Shown in pieces: positions 14,077 to 20,903 of a stretch of DNA of 25,174 bases (positions are counted from its first letter, which is position 1; each line of letters starts with the position of its first letter). Below the pieces are notes generated by a model. That model saw only the letters and a list, made by a program, of their open reading frames with translations, ran no database searches and was not told the DNA's origin. Source of the DNA: JBOGXF01 sp050694275 (GTDB lineage Bacteria; Actinomycetota; CADDZG01; WHSQ01); NCBI GenBank assembly GCA_050694275.1, contig JBOGXF010000084.1, positions 1 through 25,174 on the forward strand, given 5' to 3'. The translations under genes were made by a program, and so were the position numbers.

Positions 14077-15921
14077 TCAAGCACTCTGTTCGTCGCCTTC
14101 GTCCACGACCTCGGCGTCGACGACGTCGTCGCCACCGCCGGTCGCGCTCTCTTCCGGCGCGGCCCCCGTTTGCTGCTGGGCCTGGGCCTGCTGGTACAGG
14201 ACCTCGGCGAACTTCTGCGACTCGCTCATGAGCCGGTCACTCGTCTGGCGAATGCGCTCGACGTCGCCGCCCTTGAGCGCCTCCTTGGCGTCGGCGAGCG
14301 CGTCCTCGACCGCCTTGCGATCGGAATCTGCGAGTTTGTCGCCGTGCTCCTTGAGCGACTTCTCGGTCTGGTAGACGACGTTGTCGGCCTGGTTGCGGGC
14401 CTCGGCTTCCTCGCGGCGCTTGCGGTCCTCTTCCGCGTGGGCCTCGGCTTCCTTCATCATGCGGTCGATCTCGCCCTCGGCGAGCTTCGTGCCCCCGGTG
14501 ATCGTCATCGACTGCTCAGAGCCGGTGCCCAAATCCTTCGCGTGCACGTTGACGATGCCGTTGGCATCGATGTCGAATGTGACCTCGATCTGCGGCATCC
14601 CGCGCGGCGCAGGTGGAATCCCGACGAGCTGGAACTTGCCGAGCGACTTGTTCCGGTACGCCATCTCGGCCTCGCCTTGCAGGACGTGAATCTCGACCGA
14701 CGGTTGGTTGTCGTCGGCCGTGGTGAACACCTCGGAGCGTTTGGTCGGGATAGTCGTGTTGCGCTCGATGAGCCGGGTGAAGATGCCGCCCTTGGTCTCG
14801 ACCCCGAGCGACAGCGGCGTGACGTCGAGAAGCAAGATGTCCTTGACCTCGCCCTTCAGCACGCTCGCCTGTATGGCCGCACCGACCGCGACGACCTCGT
14901 CCGGGTTAACGCCCTGGTGCGGTTCCTTGCCCCCCGTCAGCTCCTTGACGAGGTTTCGGATCATGGGCATCCGCGTCGACCCGCCGACGAGAATGATGTG
15001 ATCGACGTCGTTGACCGAGATGCCGGCGTCCTTGACCGCTTGCTCGAACGGGCCGCGGCACTTGTCGACGAGATCTTCGGTCATCCGCTCGAACTCGGTG
15101 CGGGAAAGCGTCAACTCCAGGTGCTGTGGACCTTGGTCGGTCGCGGTGATGAACGGCAGATTTATCGTCGTCTGCTGAGTGGAGGACAGCTCGATCTTGG
15201 CCTTCTCCGCAGCCTCCTTGAGACGCTGCATCGCCATCTTGTCGCCCGAGAGATCGACCCCGGTCTGGTTCTTGAACGTTGCGACGAGATGGTCGATGAC
15301 CCGCTGGTCCCAATCGTCGCCGCCGAGATGGGTGTTGCCGGAGGTCGCCTTGACCTCGAACACGCCCTCGCCGAGGTCGAGCAATGAGACGTCGAACGTG
15401 CCGCCGCCGAGGTCGAACACGAGGATGGTCTGGTCCGTCTCCTCCTTGTCGAGACCGTACGCAAGCGACGCCGCGGTGGGCTCGTTGATGATGCGCAGGA
15501 CCTCGAGCCCCGCGATCTGACCGGCTTCCTTCGTCGCCTGTCGCTGGGCGTCGTCGAAGTAGGCGGGCACGGTGATGACCGCCTCGGTCACCTTGTCGCC
15601 GAGATACGACTCGGCGTCGGACTTGAGCTTCATGAGGATGCGGGCCGAGATCTCCTGCGGCGTCCACTTCTTGCCGTCGATCTCGACCGCATGATCGGTC
15701 CCCATCTCACGCTTGACCGAGCGGATCGTGCGGTCGGCGTTCGTGATCGCCTGTCGCTTGGCGACCTCACCGACCAGGACCTCGCCCGACTTGCTGAGCG
15801 CGACCACCGACGGGGTCGTTCGCGCCCCCTCGGCGTTGGTGATGACGGCGGGCTCGCCGCCCTCGAGAACGGACACGACCGAGTTGGTCGTTCCCAGATC
15901 GATGCCTACTGCCTTCGCCAT
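14077..15921 (-). CDS. dnaK: Chaperone protein DnaK (Hsp70)
   Basis: 614 residues, a normal length for actinobacterial DnaK. ATP-driven folding chaperone in the cytoplasm. The nucleotide-binding domain starts at MAKAVGIDLGTTNSVVSV, with VFDLGGGTFDVSLLD and ILVGGSTRMPMI further on; the linker DILLLDVTPLSLGVE leads into the substrate-binding domain. The helical lid ends in a Gly/Ala/acidic tail closing with DEGDEQSA. It is the first gene of dnaK-grpE-dnaJ-hspR. The ATG has a strong GGGAGGAAG ribosome binding site. Upstream there is a near-consensus SigA promoter overlapped by HspR-like half-sites, so heat-shock repression by HspR is expected. Confidence 0.98.
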   Translation of the reverse strand: MAKAVGIDLGTTNSVVSVLEGGEPAVITNAEGARTTPSVVALSKSGEVLVGEVAKRQAITNADRTIRSVKREMGTDHAVEIDGKKWTPQEISARILMKLKSDAESYLGDKVTEAVITVPAYFDDAQRQATKEAGQIAGLEVLRIINEPTAASLAYGLDKEETDQTILVFDLGGGTFDVSLLDLGEGVFEVKATSGNTHLGGDDWDQRVIDHLVATFKNQTGVDLSGDKMAMQRLKEAAEKAKIELSSTQQTTINLPFITATDQGPQHLELTLSRTEFERMTEDLVDKCRGPFEQAVKDAGISVNDVDHIILVGGSTRMPMIRNLVKELTGGKEPHQGVNPDEVVAVGAAIQASVLKGEVKDILLLDVTPLSLGVETKGGIFTRLIERNTTIPTKRSEVFTTADDNQPSVEIHVLQGEAEMAYRNKSLGKFQLVGIPPAPRGMPQIEVTFDIDANGIVNVHAKDLGTGSEQSMTITGGTKLAEGEIDRMMKEAEAHAEEDRKRREEAEARNQADNVVYQTEKSLKEHGDKLADSDRKAVEDALADAKEALKGGDVERIRQTSDRLMSESQKFAEVLYQQAQAQQQTGAAPEESATGGGDDVVDAEVVDEGDEQSA

Positions 15922-15954
15922 GATCGCTTCCTCCCTGCTATGGCTCCACCATCA

Positions 15955-16000
15955 AAGTTGAGTGCTCTCAAGTATCGAAGTTGAGTGTACTACTGTCAAC
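15955..16000 (-). promoter_or_regulatory. HAIR-like HspR operator cluster
   Basis: The HspR box HAIR has the consensus CTTGAGT-N7-ACTCAAG. On the minus strand GTTGACA-N7-ACTCAAC (16000-15980) has the same 21-bp geometry and matches 10 of 14 consensus bases, overlapping the -35. Further half-sites follow: CTTGAGAG (15972-15965) over the -10 and a second ACTCAACTT (15963-15955). The word CACTCAACTT occurs twice, 23 bp apart. Occupancy would block the promoter, as in known dnaK operons. Confidence 0.55.
15971..15999 (-). promoter_or_regulatory. dnaK promoter
   Basis: On the minus strand a perfect -35 TTGACA (15999-15994) is followed after 17 nt by GATACT (15976-15971), giving a strong vegetative promoter about 50 nt upstream of the dnaK ATG. 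The spacer and -10 box contain the half-sites described for the HAIR-like operator. Confidence 0.7.
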
Positions 16001-16039
16001 CCGGACGGCGACCGGCCATTCCCGACCGGAGCCAGGGCC

Positions 16040-17608
16040 CTAGGGGGCCGAGACGAGCCCTGCGTGGACCGTGGCCGGGTCGGCGGTGCTGATCCCCCGC
16101 GAGAAGATCGCGATGAAGCCGGCCGTCGTTGCCGCCAGCCCCTGGTAGTCGCCGGTGAAGTACCCGCGAGCGTAGGGCGCGGCCTTCATGTCGAACGACC
16201 CCCCGACCGGCCCGCTCTCGTCCCATCCGGAGGCGTTGGTGCAGCGAGTCGGCGATGTGGGGTGGCAGTGGACGATCCAGTAGTCGGTCTCGAGGGTCGT
16301 GAGGTCTGCGGTGTTGCTTCGGAAGTCGTAGTAGGTGACGCCGATGGTTCCGTCGGCGGCCACCTCGACGGTGGGCGTGAACGCCTGCCGATTGAGAACG
16401 GGCGAGACATCGGGGGTCTTGTTGATCTCCGTAGGGGACGACCACGTCATTCCCCCATCGGTCGACTGCGAGAACACGATCCCGTCGTAATCAAAGTCGT
16501 TAAAGCGCGAGTCCTGCCGCACCGCGTAGAGGTTGCCGGTAGCGGGATCGACGGCGACATCGGGGATAAGCGTTCCGGCCCTGATCGCGTCCAGCCTGTC
16601 GGAGTCGGGATCGGGGTCGATCACGCCGCGGGCGAACGATCGGTCGACCACAGTCGGATCGGACCATGTCTCCCCCTGGTCGAAGGAATGGATCACGGCA
16701 ACCGAGTGCTGGCGCCGGAGGTTGTGGATGAGCATGAATGCGTTTACGAGTTGCCCCTCGTTGACCCCGTCGTCCAGGTCGGGGGAGACGACTATCTGGT
16801 TGGCGAGAGTCTGAGTCCACGTACCCGTATCGAGGACGACCCGCGCCGGCTCCCACGTCCTTCCCCCGTTCGTCGTGCGGGCGAACAGCGTCGGGCCGCG
16901 CACGCCCAGCCGCGGAGCGCCCGCCGGATTGGAAGTCCTGGACTTCGCTAATCCGACTCGATCCCACACGGCGTAGACGTGGCTGCCGTCGGGCTCGTTC
17001 GGATCGGCGGTCATCGAATTCTTGTCGTTAAGGAAGTTAGCGGGGCTTTCCCTGATCAGGGCCGTCGGCTTCCCCCACCTTCCTCGCTTCTCTTTGAACT
17101 TCGTGACGAGCATGGCGTGATCGGTGTCCGATTGATTGAGAGAAAGGGTCATCAGATAGAGCCGGCCGTTCGGAGTGAAGGTCACCCACGGATCGGTCGC
17201 GCGCTCGAAGTCTCCGCCGTTGCGGACCCGGCCCCCGGTGCAGAACGAGGTCTTGGTTCTTACGATCTCTTGCCAGGAGCTTCCTCCGTCGTTGCTGATG
17301 GCGGTGACCACCCCACGCGCCCCCCCATTGGACCAGCGGTCCTGCTGGTAAGCGACGGCAATCCGAGCCGGATCGGTCGGATCCACCGCGACCTGCGGCT
17401 CGACCTCGCTGTTGAGGAACTTGGTGCCCTGCTCGGGGCCGTCGCGGCACCGCCCCAACGGGCTCGAGCTCGTCTCCGATACGGCCACCACGTCCGTCAC
17501 CTCGGCGGGACCGGCGATGGCCGTGGATACCAACGCCACAGACGCCACGAGGATCGGCAGGCGCGTCACAAGCGAGCGGCCGGCACGCCTGCGATCAATT
17601 CCGTGCAA
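16040..17608 (-). CDS. Secreted Asp-box (BNR-repeat) beta-propeller protein
   Basis: 522 residues. After a basic start (RRRAGRS) a hydrophobic signal segment (about 17-33) ends near AIAGPAE. Four Asp-box repeats of the S/T-x-D/N-x-G-x-T/S-W type are visible: SNDGGSSW (105-112), TTNGGRTW (245-252), SFDQGETW (308-315) and STDGGMTW (382-389). They mark a sialidase-like six-bladed propeller. No FRIP motif and no clear arginine triad were found, so sialidase activity should not be assumed; a glycan-binding or other exo-acting role is equally possible. The start is TTG at 17608, supported by GAGGAGG 5 nt upstream. A palindrome lies just before the ribosome binding site. It lies upstream of dnaK on the same strand, but dnaK has its own promoter. 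Confidence 0.82.
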   Translation of the reverse strand: MHGIDRRRAGRSLVTRLPILVASVALVSTAIAGPAEVTDVVAVSETSSSPLGRCRDGPEQGTKFLNSEVEPQVAVDPTDPARIAVAYQQDRWSNGGARGVVTAISNDGGSSWQEIVRTKTSFCTGGRVRNGGDFERATDPWVTFTPNGRLYLMTLSLNQSDTDHAMLVTKFKEKRGRWGKPTALIRESPANFLNDKNSMTADPNEPDGSHVYAVWDRVGLAKSRTSNPAGAPRLGVRGPTLFARTTNGGRTWEPARVVLDTGTWTQTLANQIVVSPDLDDGVNEGQLVNAFMLIHNLRRQHSVAVIHSFDQGETWSDPTVVDRSFARGVIDPDPDSDRLDAIRAGTLIPDVAVDPATGNLYAVRQDSRFNDFDYDGIVFSQSTDGGMTWSSPTEINKTPDVSPVLNRQAFTPTVEVAADGTIGVTYYDFRSNTADLTTLETDYWIVHCHPTSPTRCTNASGWDESGPVGGSFDMKAAPYARGYFTGDYQGLAATTAGFIAIFSRGISTADPATVHAGLVSAP

Positions 17609-17620
17609 AGGGGCCTCCTC

Positions 17621-17637
17621 TTGAGAGTGCTCTCATG
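17621..17637. promoter_or_regulatory. Inverted repeat upstream of the Asp-box protein gene
   Basis: TGAGAG-TG-CTCTCA (17622-17635) is a perfect 6-bp inverted repeat directly upstream of the ribosome binding site and overlapping a possible minus-strand -10 box TAGCAT (17640-17635). It shares the 11-mer GAGTGCTCTCA with the dnaK operator region (15960-15970), hinting at a common regulator, although the spacing differs from the HAIR consensus. Confidence 0.35.
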
Positions 17638-17752
17638 CTATTTATCGCCGGCCCAGCATGGAAGGGATTTTTCCGGGTTGCCCCTGACCCCTGGTCAACG
17701 CCGGCCCGGTTTGTTTCGATGCACACAAGGCCTGTCACACGGGAGGTGGAGG

Positions 17753-18316
17753 ATGAACAAGAGAATCGTGGCGGTAGCGGTTGCATGCCTTCTGGTCGGG
17801 GCGATCATCGGCCCACCCGTGGTCGACGCGGCCACCCAGCTCGTGACCATCAAGGGAGCGGGCTCCAAGAACAAGGCGAAGGTCACCCGAGCGGGAGCTA
17901 TCAAGGTCGACACCGAAGCCGACGTCGAGGTGGGATTTCTTCACACGCTTTCCCTCACCACGCCGCTAGGGGTGGCGACGATCGTCGAGGGTACCGCCAA
18001 CGCAACCGTACCGGCGGACTTCGGGGTCATCACCAACGCGGTGCTCGACCTGCCTTCGGGCGCAGGACCCGTCACCGTTACGCTGGAAGACACTTTCGGA
18101 GAGATCTGGCAGGGAACGGTGGACGATGGAGGGCGACACCTCAACGACACGTTCGACAGCGGTCTGATCTGGGTGGGCAACCTGGACATAACGGTAACCG
18201 GAAGCGGCGCTCAGTACTCGCTAGACGGTCTCGTGGTCAGCGCGCTCCAGGGCGAAGACCTCCCAGGGCGTCAGCAGGAGCTCGAGCGCTTGCGCAAGGC
18301 GAGGCTGAGCAACTAG
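17753..18316 (+). CDS. Secreted protein of unknown function
   Basis: 187 residues. A clear signal peptide (NKR, hydrophobic 5-21, cleavage near VVDAA at 23-27) is followed by ATQLVTIKGAGSKNKAKVTR and AGAIKVDTEADVEV. This opening resembles a widespread class of uncharacterised actinobacterial exported proteins that begin with a short 'KAKVT..GxIKV' segment. The middle (about 60-170) is beta-rich, with VTVTLEDTFGEIW and LDITVTGSGAQYSLDG, like a jelly-roll or adhesin-type sandwich. The C-terminus is a short charged helix (QQELERLRKARL). No catalytic motif was seen. The ATG follows GGAGGTGGAGG. It is divergent from the Asp-box protein gene and convergent with ftsH. Confidence 0.75.
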   Translation: MNKRIVAVAVACLLVGAIIGPPVVDAATQLVTIKGAGSKNKAKVTRAGAIKVDTEADVEVGFLHTLSLTTPLGVATIVEGTANATVPADFGVITNAVLDLPSGAGPVTVTLEDTFGEIWQGTVDDGGRHLNDTFDSGLIWVGNLDITVTGSGAQYSLDGLVVSALQGEDLPGRQQELERLRKARLSN

Positions 18317-18373
18317 AACAACCGCAAATCGATCTCGCCTCGGGGATCAGATCGTCGGGGCGGGTCCAGCGGG

Positions 18374-20359
18374 TCACGAGCCCGAGGCGCGGGCAATCTC
18401 CTCGGGATCGGTCGCTGCTGCGGCCCGTTCCTCGCCGCCGGGCTCCAGCTCCACGGTCGGCTTCGCCCCCTGAAGCATCGCGTCCAGATCCCGGCCCTCG
18501 ATCGACTCGCGCTCGAGCAGGACCTCGGCGAGACGATCGAGGTCGTCGCGATGCTTGGCGAGGATCGACTTCGCCTTGTCCCGCCCCTCGAGCAGGATCG
18601 CCTTGACCTCCCGATCGATGGCGACCCCGGTCTCCTCCGAAACGTCATCCCCCCGACGAAAGACCGGACTCAAGAAGCGAGCCGAGCCCGGGTCCGAGAC
18701 GTTGATCGGTCCCACGTTCTCCGACATCCCGAACTCCATGACCATGCGTCGGGCGATCTCGGTCGCCTTCTGGAAGTCGTCCTGGGCGCCGGTCGTCGCG
18801 AACCCGAAGACGAGCTCCTCGGCCGAGCGCCCACCCATGAGAACCGCGATGCGATCGCGCAGCTCGGGCTCGGACATCAGATAACGCTCCTCGTCGGGAA
18901 GCTGTTGCGTGTAGCCGAGCGCCCCGATCCCTCGGGGGATGATCGAGATCCGGTGCACCGGATCGGCATGGTCGACGTAGTGGGCGACCAGGGCGTGCCC
19001 CAGCTCGTGGTAGGCGACGAGGCGGCGCTCGTGATCGGTGAGCACCTGTGACCTGCGTTCGAGGCCGGCGATGACCCGGTTGATCGCCTCTTCGAGGTCG
19101 CCCATGTTGGCCTCTTCCTTGCCCTTGCGCCCGGCGAGCAGCGCTCCCTCATTGATGACGTTGGCGAGCTGCGCGCCCGAGAAGCCCGGCGTGCGCCGCG
19201 CCAGCACCTTGAGTTCGACGTCCGACGCGAGCTTCACGTCGCGGGCATGGATCTGAAGGATCTCCTCTCGTCCCCGCACGTCGGGCAGGTTCACCTGGAT
19301 CTGGCGATCGAAACGTCCCGGTCGCAGAAGCGCCTGGTCGAGCACCTCGGGTCGGTTCGAAGCGGCCACGATGATGACGCCGCTGTTGGGCTCGAAGCCG
19401 TCCATCTCGGTCAGAAGCTGCTGCAGAGTCTGCTCCTGCTCCTGGTGCGAGCCCATCTGCGGTCCGCCTCTGCCCGAGCGCGCCTGACCGATGGAATCGA
19501 TCTCGTCGATGAACACGATCGCCGGAGCGCGTTCCCGTGCCTGTTGGAAGAGATCGCGCACCCGGGCCGCACCGAGCCCGACAAAGAGCTCGACGAACTC
19601 CGACGCGGAGATGTAGAAGAACGGCACCGCGGCCTCACCCGCGATCGCGCGCGCCAGGAGGGTCTTGCCGGTCCCCGGTGGTCCCACCAGCAGGACGCCC
19701 TTGGGTATCCGGGCTCCGATCCGCTGGAACTTCTCCGGTCGCTTGAGATATTCGACGAGCTCCTGCAGCTCGACCTCGACCTCTTCGACCCCCGCGACGT
19801 CGTCGAACGTCGTCTTCATGTCCGTGCGGTCGTAGAGCTTCGCCTTGCTCTTCCCCAGCGACAGCGGCCCGCCGGCTCCCCCGCCGAGCTGACTCCGCAT
19901 CCGGCGCATGAAAAGGAGATAAAGCCCAATGATGATCCCGAAGGGAAGAATCCACGCGAGGAAGAAGCCGGCGAGCGGATTCGGTTGCGTGGCGGTGACC
20001 CGCGCGCCGTTGTCGCGCAGCGTCTCGACGAGGTTGTTTACCTCGTAATTCGGAGGGATGGTCGCCGAGAAGCTCTGCGTCTCCCCTCCCTCCGGAGTGA
20101 ACTCACCCTCGATCGATCCGGTCGAGATGTTGGCCTCGGCGATGCGACCCTGCTCCGCGAGCTCGAGGACGCGCGAGAAGTCGATCGAGCGAGCCTCGCC
20201 CCCCAGCGTCGACTGCAGAAAGAAGACCAGGAGCAGGCCGGCCACGATCCAGCCGATCGTGATCCAGCGCTGATTGCCCTCGAAGGGATTGGGCGGGCCT
20301 TCATCGCTCCCTTTTTGGGGTGTCTGGCGGGGCCTGGTAGGGCCCTGTCGTTCGGCCAC
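18374..20359 (-). CDS. ftsH: ATP-dependent zinc metalloprotease FtsH
   Basis: 661 residues. Membrane-anchored AAA+ protease that removes misfolded and regulatory membrane and cytosolic proteins. TM1 lies at about 33-50 and TM2 at about 131-151, with an extracytoplasmic domain between. The AAA module has Walker A GPPGTGKT (226-233), pore loop FVGLG (259-263), Walker B IVFIDEID (281-288) and second-region-of-homology LRPGRFDRQI (345-354). The protease zinc site is HELGH (451-455), with the third ligand in TGAQDDFQKAT (about 527). Small departures from the usual sequence are FVGLGAARVRDLF instead of FVGVGASRVRDLF, and SHQEQEQTLQQLL in the ATPase. It starts with GTG 6 nt after TAAGCT, so it is probably leaderless. 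Confidence 0.97.
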   Translation of the reverse strand: MAERQGPTRPRQTPQKGSDEGPPNPFEGNQRWITIGWIVAGLLLVFFLQSTLGGEARSIDFSRVLELAEQGRIAEANISTGSIEGEFTPEGGETQSFSATIPPNYEVNNLVETLRDNGARVTATQPNPLAGFFLAWILPFGIIIGLYLLFMRRMRSQLGGGAGGPLSLGKSKAKLYDRTDMKTTFDDVAGVEEVEVELQELVEYLKRPEKFQRIGARIPKGVLLVGPPGTGKTLLARAIAGEAAVPFFYISASEFVELFVGLGAARVRDLFQQARERAPAIVFIDEIDSIGQARSGRGGPQMGSHQEQEQTLQQLLTEMDGFEPNSGVIIVAASNRPEVLDQALLRPGRFDRQIQVNLPDVRGREEILQIHARDVKLASDVELKVLARRTPGFSGAQLANVINEGALLAGRKGKEEANMGDLEEAINRVIAGLERRSQVLTDHERRLVAYHELGHALVAHYVDHADPVHRISIIPRGIGALGYTQQLPDEERYLMSEPELRDRIAVLMGGRSAEELVFGFATTGAQDDFQKATEIARRMVMEFGMSENVGPINVSDPGSARFLSPVFRRGDDVSEETGVAIDREVKAILLEGRDKAKSILAKHRDDLDRLAEVLLERESIEGRDLDAMLQGAKPTVELEPGGEERAAAATDPEEIARASGS

Positions 20360-20371
20360 GCGCTCAGCTTA
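20357..20371 (-). promoter_or_regulatory. Leaderless -10 box of ftsH
   Basis: On the minus strand TAAGCT (20371-20366) is followed by six bases and then the GTG start (20359-20357). With transcription starting about 7 nt after the -10, the first transcribed codon would be the start codon. No ribosome binding site is present. Confidence 0.55.
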
Positions 20372-20422
20372 TTCGGAGGCCGCGCCTATCACGCGCGGTC
20401 CCTGAGCCCCTCGGTCCCCGTC

Positions 20423-20448
20423 TCCTGTGCGCAGTGGGCACAACAGGA
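20423..20448. repeat. Imperfect inverted repeat between ftsH and the receiver-like gene
   Basis: TCCTGTGC (20423-20430) faces GCACA-AC-AGGA (20438-20448): eight pairs with a two-base bulge and a 7-nt loop. It sits in the divergent intergenic region and could bind a regulator of either gene. Weak evidence. Confidence 0.25.
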
Positions 20449-20481
20449 CGCGAGGAAAACCGCCGATGCGAAGATGTCTCC

Positions 20482-20841
20482 GTGGCGACGGTTCTGCTGG
20501 TCGGCGGCGATCTCTCTGCCAAGGCGAGGCTGGAGGCCGCCGCGGCCGTTGCGAAGGTGGAGCTGCGGCTGACGGGGTTCGGCCGCATGAGAGAAGCGCT
20601 GACCGCATCCCGGCCCGCGGTGCTCGTGCTCGATCTGGATGACGGGCGAGAGCGCGTCCTCGAGGAGCTATCCGCGGCGCGCTCGGAGGGGTTGGCTCCG
20701 GAAGTCGTGTTCGGCTACTACTCGCACGTCGACGAGGGCCTCGCCGAGGCGGCCCGCCGCGCCGGATGCGAGCCGATCCCTCGCGGCCGCTTCTGGCGCA
20801 GCCTGCCGGACCTGCTCACCAGGCGGGCGTCCGAACCCTGA
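20482..20841 (+). CDS. Small receiver-like (CheY-fold) protein
   Basis: 119 residues. The alternating pattern of a response-regulator receiver is visible: beta1 ATVLLVGGD (2-10), beta3 AVLVLDLDD (46-54, D51 near the phosphorylation position), beta4 EVVFGYYSHVD, and CEPIPRGRFWRSLPDLL at the C-terminus. The usual beta5 lysine seems replaced (PRGRF), and no output domain follows. Stand-alone proteins of this form, with a 'GxHVD...AARxAGC...PRSxF...LP.LL' ending, are common in actinobacteria and uncharacterised; they may be pseudo-receivers that do not use phosphate. The start is taken as GTG at 20482, where GAAGAT lies 6 nt upstream; an in-frame ATG at 20434 would add 16 unrelated residues. Confidence 0.65.
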   Translation: MATVLLVGGDLSAKARLEAAAAVAKVELRLTGFGRMREALTASRPAVLVLDLDDGRERVLEELSAARSEGLAPEVVFGYYSHVDEGLAEAARRAGCEPIPRGRFWRSLPDLLTRRASEP

Positions 20842-20903
20842 TCTTTCCTTCTTGTTCCCTTGGGCGACCTGAGAGGTGGTCACAGGCAACAAGGTGCGTA
20901 TGG

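Noticed and set aside
12227..15387. Long plus-strand frames opposite hspR, dnaJ, grpE and dnaK
   Set aside because: They mirror the conserved chaperone genes on the minus strand and are rich in Arg, Leu and Val of antisense type; no recognisable protein.
16040..17608. Naming the Asp-box protein a sialidase
   Set aside because: Asp boxes define the propeller fold only; no FRIP motif or arginine triad was visible.
17650..17687. Third copy of the ECF-type promoter for the Asp-box gene
   Set aside because: GGCAACC is present on the minus strand near 17682-17676, but the bases 16 nt further on do not match CGTCTGA.
17685..17697. TGACC-CCT-GGTCA inverted repeat
   Set aside because: Five-base arms at this GC content are expected by chance, and it does not line up with a recognisable promoter.
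19247..20572. Plus-strand frame of 441 codons opposite ftsH
   Set aside because: Antisense shadow of ftsH without start signals or domains.
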